Positions 19,527 to 27,129 of a DNA stretch of 64,000 bases are shown piece after piece. Under the pieces are notes generated by a model. It was not told the origin of the DNA and ran no database searches. It saw only the letters and a list, made by a program, of their open reading frames with translations. Each line of letters begins with the position of its first letter. Positions within the stretch are counted from its first letter, which is position 1. The DNA comes from Bacteroidetes bacterium HGW-Bacteroidetes-16. Lineage in GTDB: Bacteria; Bacteroidota; Bacteroidia; Bacteroidales; F082. The position numbers were made by a program, and so were the translations under genes. Location of the stretch: assembly GCA_002840975.1 (NCBI GenBank), contig PHDN01000004.1, positions 62,001-126,000 on the forward strand, in the 5' to 3' direction.

Positions 19527-19534
19527 TATCTTTG
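19527..19534 (+). promoter_or_regulatory. Bacteroidota -7 promoter element (TATCTTTG)
   Basis: Exact TAnnTTTG match 16 bases before the ATG at 19551. It also argues for that start, since a longer frame from 19488 would begin upstream of the promoter. Confidence 0.5.
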
Positions 19535-19550
19535 CCAAAATTTATTGAAA

Positions 19551-20396
19551 ATGAAATATTTTTTTACCACCGTCCTCATCGGATTTGTACTCTTAATGGC
19601 TTGCCAATCAGAAACTAAAGACAAACCAGGGAAAACAGTGCCTCCTGAAAAACAAGGCGATGCCGTGGTAACAACATCAACAGACGATCAAGAAGCCATC
19701 ATTACCTTTCAACCTAAGTCTGGCGGTTCAAAACCAATGGAGGTTAATATGTCGGAATCACCAGTAACTAACGGAAATAACGCAGATCTAACTCCTGAGG
19801 AGAAAGAGAAAATCCTTGAAAAGCGCAGGGCAAAAACCGCTTTTAACAATGGGTTGCAATACTACCGCGAAGAAAATATGAACGAGGCTATTAAGTCTTT
19901 TATTCAGGTTCTGGAGCTGGATCCAAACAACGATAAGGCCTATTTTAATTTAGGTAAAATTTACGCCATGCAAAACCAACCCGATCTGGCCTTATCTTAT
20001 TATGAAGACGCGATCAAATATAATCCTTCCGATTCAGGCTCACTGGTTGGTATGGGCATGATTTATTTCAAGCGGGGCGATTTGGCAAAAGCAATGGATT
20101 ATTATAACCGAGCCATCCAAGTAGCTCCCAAATACGGCCTAGCCTATTACAACCGCGGTACTGTTGCCGGACAATTAAAAGATTACACGGCTTCCATCTC
20201 CGATTTGACCAACTCGATACGATATGAACCAAATAATGACAAGGCTTATATGAACAGGGGTCTCGCCTTTTTTTACACCAAACAACATGACCTGGCTTGT
20301 ACAGACTGGAAAAAAGCAGCTGAAATGGGAAATCCGGAAGCGGTAAAAGCCGTGGATATTTATTGCAATCCATCGAAACCCCAAGAAAACAAATAG
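19551..20396 (+). CDS. TPR-repeat lipoprotein
   Basis: 281 residues from the ATG at 19551. A lipoprotein signal peptide ends in LLMAC (C17), followed by an acidic disordered linker to about residue 85. At least four tetratricopeptide repeats follow (EAIKSFIQVLELDPNNDKAY, LALSYYEDAIKYNPSD, KAMDYYNRAIQVAPKYGLAY, DLTNSIRYEPNNDKAYMNRG), and a final pair of helices has cysteines C265 and C277. It is probably anchored in the outer or inner membrane as a protein-protein scaffold. It converges with hflX, one base apart. No specific partner is suggested by the neighbours. Confidence 0.85.
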   Translation: MKYFFTTVLIGFVLLMACQSETKDKPGKTVPPEKQGDAVVTTSTDDQEAIITFQPKSGGSKPMEVNMSESPVTNGNNADLTPEEKEKILEKRRAKTAFNNGLQYYREENMNEAIKSFIQVLELDPNNDKAYFNLGKIYAMQNQPDLALSYYEDAIKYNPSDSGSLVGMGMIYFKRGDLAKAMDYYNRAIQVAPKYGLAYYNRGTVAGQLKDYTASISDLTNSIRYEPNNDKAYMNRGLAFFYTKQHDLACTDWKKAAEMGNPEAVKAVDIYCNPSKPQENK

Positions 20397-20397
20397 C

Positions 20398-21585
20398 TTA
20401 ATAAAGAAAATTGTTGTAAGGATAACGGATAGCGTGCACCACCTTTATTTCCTCATAAAGCAACTGTTTCAACTCGTCGAAATTTTCTTTGGTTTTGGCA
20501 GAAATAAAAATACAGGGATGATTTTCTTTGGCCATCCAGGTATGTTTTAACTCGGCCAGACTAAATGGGGTTTCATCCTCAGGATTTTTTTCATCCGGTT
20601 TATTATATGAATAAGCATCCAATTTATTAAAAACCATGATGATTGGCTTATCTCCTGCACCAATTTCGGTAAGTGTTTGAGTTACGGTTTGTATCTGGTC
20701 TTCGAATTCAGGATGTGAAATATCCACCACGTGAAGCAGGATGTCTGATTCGCGCACTTCGTCGAGGGTTGATTTAAACGACTCCACCAGACTGTGGGGC
20801 AATTTGCGTATAAATCCAACGGTATCTGACAACAGAAAAGGCAGGTTTTCGATCACAACCTTGCGGACAGTGGTATCGAGTGTGGCGAAGAGTTTGTTCT
20901 CGGCAAATATCTCCGATTTGCTCAACAGGTTCATCAAGGTTGATTTTCCCACATTGGTATAACCTACCAGTGCTACGCGAATCATGCTACCGCGGTTTTT
21001 ACGCTGGGTGGCCATTTGCTTGTCGATATCAATCAACCGCTTCTTGAGTAAGGCGATTTTGTCCCTGATAATACGCCGGTCTGTTTCAATTTCCGTTTCT
21101 CCCGGACCGCGCAGGCCGATCCCTCCCTTTTGTCGTTCAAGGTGGGTCCACATACCGGTGAGCCGTGGCAGCAGGTATTGATATTGAGCCAGCTCTACCT
21201 GTACTTTGGCATGGGCAGTTTGGGCCCGTTTCGCAAAAATATCCAGGATGAGGTTCGTTCTGTCAAGCACCTTGCATTCCAGTTCTCTTTCCACATTCCG
21301 CAGTTGCGATGGGCTTAATTCATCATCAAAAACCACCAGGTCAATTTCTGCGGCTTCGATGTAGGCTTTTATTTCATCCAGTTTTCCGGTTCCTACAAAG
21401 GTCTTTGGATTGGGAGTGTCGAGTGCCTGAATAAACCTGTTTATGGGAATTCCACCTGCCGTATCTACCAAAAAGGACAATTCATCCAGGTATTCATTGG
21501 CTTTATCCTTATCGGTTTCACGGGTAATTAAACCAACAAGGATGGCTCTTTCGGCTATTTTCTGAAATGTGTTTTTTTCTATCAA
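20398..21585 (-). CDS. hflX: GTPase HflX (ribosome splitting)
   Basis: 395 residues with the HflX order: N-terminal domain with FVGTGKLDEIKAYIEAAEID, the glycine-rich helix-linker region GGIGLRGPGETEIETDRR, then the G domain with Walker A LVGYTNVGKSTLMN (about 206-219), switch I FATLDTTVRK, G3 LLSDTVGFIRKLPH and G4 NKLD. HflX binds 50S subunits and splits stalled 70S ribosomes. Its start overlaps the 3' end of trpS by 4 bases, so it is translationally coupled to trpS on the same transcript. Confidence 0.96.
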   Translation of the reverse strand: MIEKNTFQKIAERAILVGLITRETDKDKANEYLDELSFLVDTAGGIPINRFIQALDTPNPKTFVGTGKLDEIKAYIEAAEIDLVVFDDELSPSQLRNVERELECKVLDRTNLILDIFAKRAQTAHAKVQVELAQYQYLLPRLTGMWTHLERQKGGIGLRGPGETEIETDRRIIRDKIALLKKRLIDIDKQMATQRKNRGSMIRVALVGYTNVGKSTLMNLLSKSEIFAENKLFATLDTTVRKVVIENLPFLLSDTVGFIRKLPHSLVESFKSTLDEVRESDILLHVVDISHPEFEDQIQTVTQTLTEIGAGDKPIIMVFNKLDAYSYNKPDEKNPEDETPFSLAELKHTWMAKENHPCIFISAKTKENFDELKQLLYEEIKVVHAIRYPYNNFLY

Positions 21586-22598
21586 GTGAAGGGGTAGTAT
21601 TTTCTGAAACCAATGATCTGACGAACTTCTTCCACGGTATGACGTCCGCTTTCGCGAGCCTTTTCGGCACCCCGGTTCATGACGCGGGTAATATAATCCT
21701 GATCGGCATTAAGTTCTGTAATCCGTTCTCTAAAAGGAGCTGTAAAGGCGATCATATCTTCGGCCAGTTGCTTTTTAAGGTCTCCGTAACGGATGCTGCA
21801 GTTGTTGTACTGGTCGTTGAAATAATCGACCACATCGGGTTGTGATACTACCTTTAGCAACGAAAACAGGTTTTCTATGGGTTCGGGTTTCACCTGGTTC
21901 AACTCCGTTGGGCCTCTGTCGCTGACTGCACGCATCACCTTTTTGCGGAGCACTTTTGGATCGTCCATTAAGAAAATGGCATTGCCTTCTCCTTCGGATT
22001 TACCCATTTTCCCAGAACCATCGAGTCCGGGAATTTTCACCAATTCTTCCCCAAAATTATAAGCTGAAGGTTGTGGAAAAAAATCTACTTTATACATATG
22101 ATTAAACCGGCGTGCAAAGGTACGGGCCATTTCCAGGTTTTGTTCCTGATCTTTCCCAACAGGCACTTTATTGGCCTTATGAATGATGATATCAGCGGCC
22201 ATCAAAGTTGGGTACGTTAACAGACCCGCGTTGATGTTATCGGGTTGTTTACGGGCTTTTTCCTTAAAGGTAGTTACTCTTTCGAGTTCGCCCATGTATG
22301 CATTCATATTCAGGAAAAGGTAAAGCTCGGCCGTTTCCGGGAGATCGCTTTGCAGATATAGGGTGGCCTTTTCAGGATCGAGGCCGGCAGCCAGATATTC
22401 CACAAGCACCTGACGTACATTTTGTTGCAGGTTTCCGGGTGTGGGATGTGTGGTAAGCGAGTGATAGTCAGCAATAAAAAAGAAACAGGTATGGGTTTCC
22501 TGCATCTTGACAAAATTCTTTACCGCACCAAAGTAGTTACCCAGGTGTAGGTTGCCTGTGGGTCGAATGCCACTCAATACAATTTCTTTCTTTTCCAT
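21582..22598 (-). CDS. trpS: Tryptophan-tRNA ligase
   Basis: 338 residues, normal for bacterial TrpRS. The class I signature appears as PTGNLHLGNYFG (12-23) in place of HIGH, and the KMSKS loop is GKMGKSEG. The motif AADIIIHKANKVPVGKDQEQ is characteristic of TrpRS. It charges tRNA-Trp with tryptophan using ATP. It is first in a two-gene unit with hflX. The promoter box lies 4 bases from the ATG, so its mRNA may have no leader. Confidence 0.97.
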   Translation of the reverse strand: MEKKEIVLSGIRPTGNLHLGNYFGAVKNFVKMQETHTCFFFIADYHSLTTHPTPGNLQQNVRQVLVEYLAAGLDPEKATLYLQSDLPETAELYLFLNMNAYMGELERVTTFKEKARKQPDNINAGLLTYPTLMAADIIIHKANKVPVGKDQEQNLEMARTFARRFNHMYKVDFFPQPSAYNFGEELVKIPGLDGSGKMGKSEGEGNAIFLMDDPKVLRKKVMRAVSDRGPTELNQVKPEPIENLFSLLKVVSQPDVVDYFNDQYNNCSIRYGDLKKQLAEDMIAFTAPFRERITELNADQDYITRVMNRGAEKARESGRHTVEEVRQIIGFRKYYPFT

Positions 22599-22602
22599 GT
22601 GG

Positions 22603-22610
22603 CAAAAGTA
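22603..22610 (-). promoter_or_regulatory. -7 promoter element of trpS (TACTTTTG), 4 bases from ATG
   Basis: Minus strand TACTTTTG then CCAC then the ATG. With the usual start about 4-7 bases downstream of the element, transcription would begin at or next to the start codon. Confidence 0.55.
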
Positions 22611-22975
22611 GTAAAAAGCAGGTTATTGTAAACAGACCCTGATGCAGGCAATATTCGTGCTTCTGTATTGAACTGAACATGAACCATTTTGTTGATTTCC
22701 AGTATAGATCAGGGGATTGAAATCAACTGGTCATTTTGATGGCAGCGGTAAAATAATCTAATTGAATGGCGTTGTCACCTTCACTACTCTCCCACTAAAC
22801 CTGACATACAATGATTCCAGGTTGATGCCATTGCATTATGAAAAGGATGATTAAACGTCTTTAATTACTGATATATAATGAATTATCTGTTTTATTAAGA
22901 ACTATTTTAATATTGGCTTAACAAGTAAATACTATTTTTCTACTTTTGTCGATAATATAGAATTCGGATAAGTAA
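22611..22975. other. Intergenic stretch between trpS and the TetR-like gene
   Basis: 365 bases between divergent genes. Apart from the two -7 boxes at its edges I see no gene, strong hairpin or repeat. Confidence 0.5.
22941..22948 (+). promoter_or_regulatory. -7 promoter element (TACTTTTG) of the TetR-like gene
   Basis: Exact TAnnTTTG match 27 bases before the GTG start at 22976. Confidence 0.45.
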
Positions 22976-23593
22976 GTGAAAAAGGAGTTAAATCAGTTTA
23001 TTACAACCATTAGGAACATGACCAACCTACAGGGTACGGAGGCTGTTACATTGGATAAACTCCTTGTCATCCCTGAATTTGAGACCGAGCTTCGTAAGTA
23101 TCGAATCGATTCCGATGAACAACTGGTGACTCTCATTCTTGAGAATGAGCGTAGTATGTTCGAAGTGATATTTAAGGATTACAACTTCGATGGAAATGAA
23201 GATGCCATCGACATCTTGTTTACAGTGAGTAAGGAAATGTCGGCCAAATTTCGTAATCTAAGTCCTTCTGTTACTCACGATTATAAATACAAGCATCCTA
23301 AAATCTATCAAAAGCACCTGGATAAACGGATCATGTTTATTAACGAAAAAATTCAGGTAAACATGCGCAAAGGAATCAGCCAGGGCATGTACCGCGATGA
23401 TTTGAGTATTGAACTGGTGGCTCGAAGATACATTAGCCGGCTTCTTGATATTCACGATATAGAAACCTTTCCTCCTGAACAATTCTCGTTTAACACCCTT
23501 TTCGATCAAATGTTTGAGAATTTTGTGATGAGCATTGGCACTCAAAAAGGGATTGATTATTACAACGAGAAAAAGCAGTCCACCTCTTTTTAG
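22976..23593 (+). CDS. TetR-like protein with degenerate DNA-binding region
   Basis: 205 residues from a GTG (an ATG at 23018 is the next choice). From about residue 65 on it looks like the ligand-binding/dimer half of Bacteroidota TetR regulators (HPKIYQKHLDKRIMFINEKI, then RKGISQGMYRDDLSIELVAR and RRYISRLLDIHDIETF). The N-terminal 60 residues keep the helical pattern but do not show the usual helix-turn-helix consensus: in the place of a recognition helix ending in YYHFKNK-like residues it reads IPEFETELRKYRIDSDEQL. It may be a TetR-fold protein that has lost or changed DNA binding. The assignment rests on pattern recognition of the C-terminal half. Confidence 0.55.
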   Translation: MKKELNQFITTIRNMTNLQGTEAVTLDKLLVIPEFETELRKYRIDSDEQLVTLILENERSMFEVIFKDYNFDGNEDAIDILFTVSKEMSAKFRNLSPSVTHDYKYKHPKIYQKHLDKRIMFINEKIQVNMRKGISQGMYRDDLSIELVARRYISRLLDIHDIETFPPEQFSFNTLFDQMFENFVMSIGTQKGIDYYNEKKQSTSF

Positions 23594-24870
23594 TTGATCA
23601 CCAGCTTCCTGGTTACTGTTTGTTTATTTTCCCCGCTCATTTTCATTAAATACATGCCGGAAGGTATACCATCCGCATGGAGGTCCACTTGATTTTGTCC
23701 GGAGATCAGATTTTCGGTGTGTTTATAAACCGCTTTCCCGCACAGGTTAAATAAATCAACATAAAGTCTGGTTGGTTTCGCAGTGGTTATTGTTAACCTG
23801 ATTTTGGATGAAACAGGGTTGTTAAACCGGATGTTCTGAAAATCGCCGGCAAGCCAGTCGGAAACGCCAAGGGTTTTGTCCACGGCCAGTTTTAAGGTCA
23901 CCGGCAGGTGATCCGAATTTTCGTAGAGGGCTGTCAATACATCGGGAGGCACACTTGTATTGGTTGGCGAGGCTGTGATATCCTTGTTGAAATGAAGTCC
24001 GTCTTGTCCTATCGCATGGTACGAACCCGGAACATAGGTCAGGTGCTTAACTCCAAATTTGAGGTTATTCGACATCAGTATAAAATCAAATCGGTCGTCC
24101 ATTCCCCCACTCGCCGGACACCCGGATGATGTTAAATGTGTGCTTTGGGTATGGTAAGCCGCAAATGCGGAATTGTTATTCCAGTCACCCGGCTTGTCGA
24201 TGGGATCGTAAAAACGCAACGAGGAATTGGCATATTGTGTAAAAGTCTGGTAAGCGTCTTCAGAGCTTGAATACAGGTTAAAATCACCACTTAATAAATA
24301 ATTGTCATCACGTCCATAGTTTTCAAGAAAGTTCATGGTGTTTTGTGCCATGGTAGCTCTGTTTTCCGTATCACCTGCTGTATTACCAGCCTTTAGATGG
24401 GCTACCACACAAATTACAAACGCGGTATCTCCCTCAGCCAGGTCATTCGAATTGTAATACAACTTGTAAACATCCACGTCACGTATGGTACTTTGCGCGA
24501 TGACATGCGAATATAGCGTCAACTTTTTATGGTCGTAAAAAAGCAGGTTAACCAGGTATGGAGAAGCCGTAAAAATGAAAGGAGCCATTTTGTACTTGTC
24601 AATGCCATCGGCATTTACCGCCCGATCGAGCAAGTGCTGGTGAATGGCTCCGGACCCCGACACTTCGTTCACCGTAAAGACATCAGGTTGAATATAATTG
24701 ACAATCGTGCTGATGTAGACATCCTTATCTTCAATCTGGTTATTTTGTACCGTACAATAATCGGTGAAATTGCCATAATTCAGCAGGTTATATTGCATAA
24801 AAGTCAGCGTGTCCTGCGGAAACAAATTCAACCCTGAGAGCAGTGCAAGAAAGAGTAGTGCTTTTTTCAT
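23590..24870 (-). CDS. Secreted endonuclease/exonuclease/phosphatase-family protein with T9SS tail
   Basis: 426 residues from the ATG at 24870, which begins a signal peptide (MKKALLFLALLSGLNLFPQ). The nuclease-fold core has the family's spaced residues: MQYNLLNY near the start, VNEVSG (metal-binding Glu), LSGDFNLYSSSEDAY (Asp and Asn) and NSDHLPVTLKL (Asp-His pair). The last 75 residues form a type A T9SS sorting domain, with SSKIRLTITTAKPTRLYVDL and GMYLMKMSG and a basic end. It is thus exported across the outer membrane and probably cleaves nucleic acid or phosphoester substrates outside the cell. It overlaps the convergent TetR-like gene by 4 bases. Confidence 0.88.
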   Translation of the reverse strand: MKKALLFLALLSGLNLFPQDTLTFMQYNLLNYGNFTDYCTVQNNQIEDKDVYISTIVNYIQPDVFTVNEVSGSGAIHQHLLDRAVNADGIDKYKMAPFIFTASPYLVNLLFYDHKKLTLYSHVIAQSTIRDVDVYKLYYNSNDLAEGDTAFVICVVAHLKAGNTAGDTENRATMAQNTMNFLENYGRDDNYLLSGDFNLYSSSEDAYQTFTQYANSSLRFYDPIDKPGDWNNNSAFAAYHTQSTHLTSSGCPASGGMDDRFDFILMSNNLKFGVKHLTYVPGSYHAIGQDGLHFNKDITASPTNTSVPPDVLTALYENSDHLPVTLKLAVDKTLGVSDWLAGDFQNIRFNNPVSSKIRLTITTAKPTRLYVDLFNLCGKAVYKHTENLISGQNQVDLHADGIPSGMYLMKMSGENKQTVTRKLVIN

Positions 24871-24887
24871 TCCCGTATACTTTATAT

Positions 24888-24895
24888 CAAAAGTA
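24888..24895 (-). promoter_or_regulatory. -7 promoter element (TACTTTTG) of the secreted nuclease gene
   Basis: Exact TAnnTTTG match on the minus strand, 17 bases upstream of the ATG at 24870. It supports that start over the in-frame one at 24960, which lies upstream of the promoter. Confidence 0.5.
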
Positions 24896-25049
24896 AGCCT
24901 TCTGAAACAAAAACCTACGAAATAGTGAGGGCTCAAGGCTTTCAATACAAATAGTGGCATAAGAGGTAAACTTTTGTAATTTTAATCCATTAAAAAACGA
25001 CCTTAAAATTAGTTTAAATAATTCCTTTGGCTTTCAATTCTGACATTAC

Positions 25050-26015
25050 TTAGTTGCCTGAGTAAACACCACTTCCGATCAGGTAGTCTTTGCCTGAAAT
25101 AGGCAGGACATAAGCGCGTTTTAGTTCGTCATTACCGGTTTGATAATTTGGCCAGTAATACTCATAATATCCCCCACCCGATTTGGCGGTTTCGATCAAT
25201 CCCCTCACCAGATAATTACCCTGTGAATCCTGAATATCCCACTCATTGGTGCCCTGAATTTCCGGGGCGGGAGGCTGGGCAACGTTGTACCCGTTGTAAT
25301 CCAACACATAAAAGTATCCCGATTGATCATCGAAAAACCGAATGTTTGACAACATTGTCCTGATCAGTTCAACACCTTGAAGCGAATCCAATGAAGTCGC
25401 AGCAAAAATGCCCTCAAATCCCTGTGCCATCACACCAACATTCGATTCCACCACCTGTTCAATCATGTGTGTCCGGGTGAGATAAGTGTCATCAGAGTCG
25501 TAAAACCCGGTCAGGGTATACCAGTTTGCAGAGGGAATAGCTTTCACAAAACTGAACTTCTTTTCCACCACGTGGGTTATAGGATTGTTGTAGTAATACT
25601 CCAAAAATCCAAAACCGATGTTTTCCGAAATAGCCACCATATCCGCTACGATCAGTTTTCCGTTCGCATCGGTGGTATTTAGTGTATAAGTTCCTTGCAT
25701 CGCATCATCGGGCGGGTAGACGATGTTATAACCATTGTTTGATTCCACCACCACATATCCGGAACGGTCGTTAAAAAACCGGGTGTTTTTGCAAAAATTC
25801 TGTACAAAAACTGCCCGTTCAACACTGTCGGAGTACAACGATTTAAACACGGTATTAAAACCAGTGCCTAAATTGGTGCTGATGGTTTGTACTAATTGTT
25901 TGTTGGCCTCTTTTTGACTGACATTATCATAGACAATTGTTTCTTTGGTGCAGCTGTAAAAGGATGTGCCAAATAGCAATGAAATAAAGATAATGATTAA
26001 AACTTTAATTTTCAT
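25050..26015 (-). CDS. Double-cache lipoprotein
   Basis: 321 residues. A lipoprotein signal peptide ends in FYSC (C21). Two similar halves follow, each resembling a small cache (sCache_2) sensor domain: FFNDRSGYVVVESNNGYNIV with YPPDDAMQGT in the first and FFDDQSGYFYVLDYNGYNVA with QPPAPEIQGT in the second, each followed by GFLEYYY or GGYYEYYW. Cache domains bind small molecules such as carboxylates or amino acids. There is no membrane helix or output domain, so it is a free-standing periplasmic ligand binder. It is third in a unit after a TPR hybrid kinase and an AI-2E-type permease, only 8 bases behind the permease. Confidence 0.85.
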   Translation of the reverse strand: MKIKVLIIIFISLLFGTSFYSCTKETIVYDNVSQKEANKQLVQTISTNLGTGFNTVFKSLYSDSVERAVFVQNFCKNTRFFNDRSGYVVVESNNGYNIVYPPDDAMQGTYTLNTTDANGKLIVADMVAISENIGFGFLEYYYNNPITHVVEKKFSFVKAIPSANWYTLTGFYDSDDTYLTRTHMIEQVVESNVGVMAQGFEGIFAATSLDSLQGVELIRTMLSNIRFFDDQSGYFYVLDYNGYNVAQPPAPEIQGTNEWDIQDSQGNYLVRGLIETAKSGGGYYEYYWPNYQTGNDELKRAYVLPISGKDYLIGSGVYSGN

Positions 26016-26023
26016 AGTAAGGC

Positions 26024-27103
26024 TTAGGTAACAGGTTCTTTGTTTTTGTCATTTAGATTCAGGATGGAAACGGCATCATCCTGTGTTCCAAGAATAATGG
26101 CCATCCAGTTCATCTGTTTATTTTGTTCAAACATGATTTTTAGCGTCATGGTGAGCGGAACCGATAAAAACATGCCTACCGTTCCCAGCACAAATCCCCA
26201 AAATATCAACGAAATAAACACAATCAGCGTGGAGAGTCCCATGCCATGGCCCATCATCTTGGGTTCTACAATATTTCCAATGGTCATATTAACAACCACA
26301 TAAACGATAACCGCCCAGAAAAACCCGGCCGGACCTACTTGCACCAAGGCAAAAAGTACGGCAGGGATACCGGCGATGATGGATCCGAAATTGGGAATAT
26401 AGTTTAACAAAAAAGCGATCAAAGCCCACAGGATGGCATAATCGATTCCTACAATCAACAGGCCGATATACACCAGCAATCCGGTAAGTAAACTTACCAT
26501 GGTTTTGATGGCCAGGTAGTGGCGGATGCTTTTCCCGATCCGGGTGAGATAGGCAATTGAATCGACGTTTCCTTTTACGATGGCTTTTACCTTTAAATTA
26601 AAGCTGTTGAGTTCGAGCAATAAAAAGATGATCGTAAATACAATCAGGGCCATATTTCCCATCAACGAGCCCAATTCGGTGAGTATGCCGGCCGTATAAC
26701 TCATAATCTTAGATGGATCAAGCAAAGTGGTTAACTGGTCTTTTGAAATATTGAATCCATGTTCGTTTAAATAGCCAATCAGTCCCAATCCCATGTCGTT
26801 TAGCTTCATGCCATAGGCCGGAGCATCCTGCGAGAAAGTGGAAAGCGATTCGCTGATGATTCCGCCAAAACCAAAAACCACCAGCAAGACTAACCCAAAT
26901 ACCAAAAAAATGCCCACCCCTTGTGGAATTTTATGTTTTTCGAGCCAATAGATCGGCTGAGCCATAATGATACTAAAAAAAATAGCCATCAGAAATGGCG
27001 TAATAATCGATCGGGCTGCCATTGTCGCGGCGATGATGATTAATATGGCGGCAATATTTACCACGGAATAAGTTTGCGCGTTAAGGTACCTAATGGAGTT
27101 CAT
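26024..27103 (-). CDS. AI-2E family transporter (TqsA/YdiK-like permease)
   Basis: 359 residues with about eight membrane helices in the AI-2E pattern: a paired N-terminal set (YSVVNIAAILIIIAATMAAR and FLMAIFFSIIMAQPIYWLE), a central helix pair around residue 150, and a C-terminal set with LLNYIPNFGSIIAGIPAVLFAL and the family's GNIVEPKMMGHGMGLSTLIV. Members include putative exporters of autoinducer-2 and sodium/proton antiporters; the substrate here is unknown. A TAnnTTTG box (27125-27132) across the stop of the preceding kinase gene could give it a secondary promoter. Confidence 0.9.
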   Translation of the reverse strand: MNSIRYLNAQTYSVVNIAAILIIIAATMAARSIITPFLMAIFFSIIMAQPIYWLEKHKIPQGVGIFLVFGLVLLVVFGFGGIISESLSTFSQDAPAYGMKLNDMGLGLIGYLNEHGFNISKDQLTTLLDPSKIMSYTAGILTELGSLMGNMALIVFTIIFLLLELNSFNLKVKAIVKGNVDSIAYLTRIGKSIRHYLAIKTMVSLLTGLLVYIGLLIVGIDYAILWALIAFLLNYIPNFGSIIAGIPAVLFALVQVGPAGFFWAVIVYVVVNMTIGNIVEPKMMGHGMGLSTLIVFISLIFWGFVLGTVGMFLSVPLTMTLKIMFEQNKQMNWMAIILGTQDDAVSILNLNDKNKEPVT

Positions 27104-27129
27104 TCATCTAGATAATGTTTGAAGCAAAT

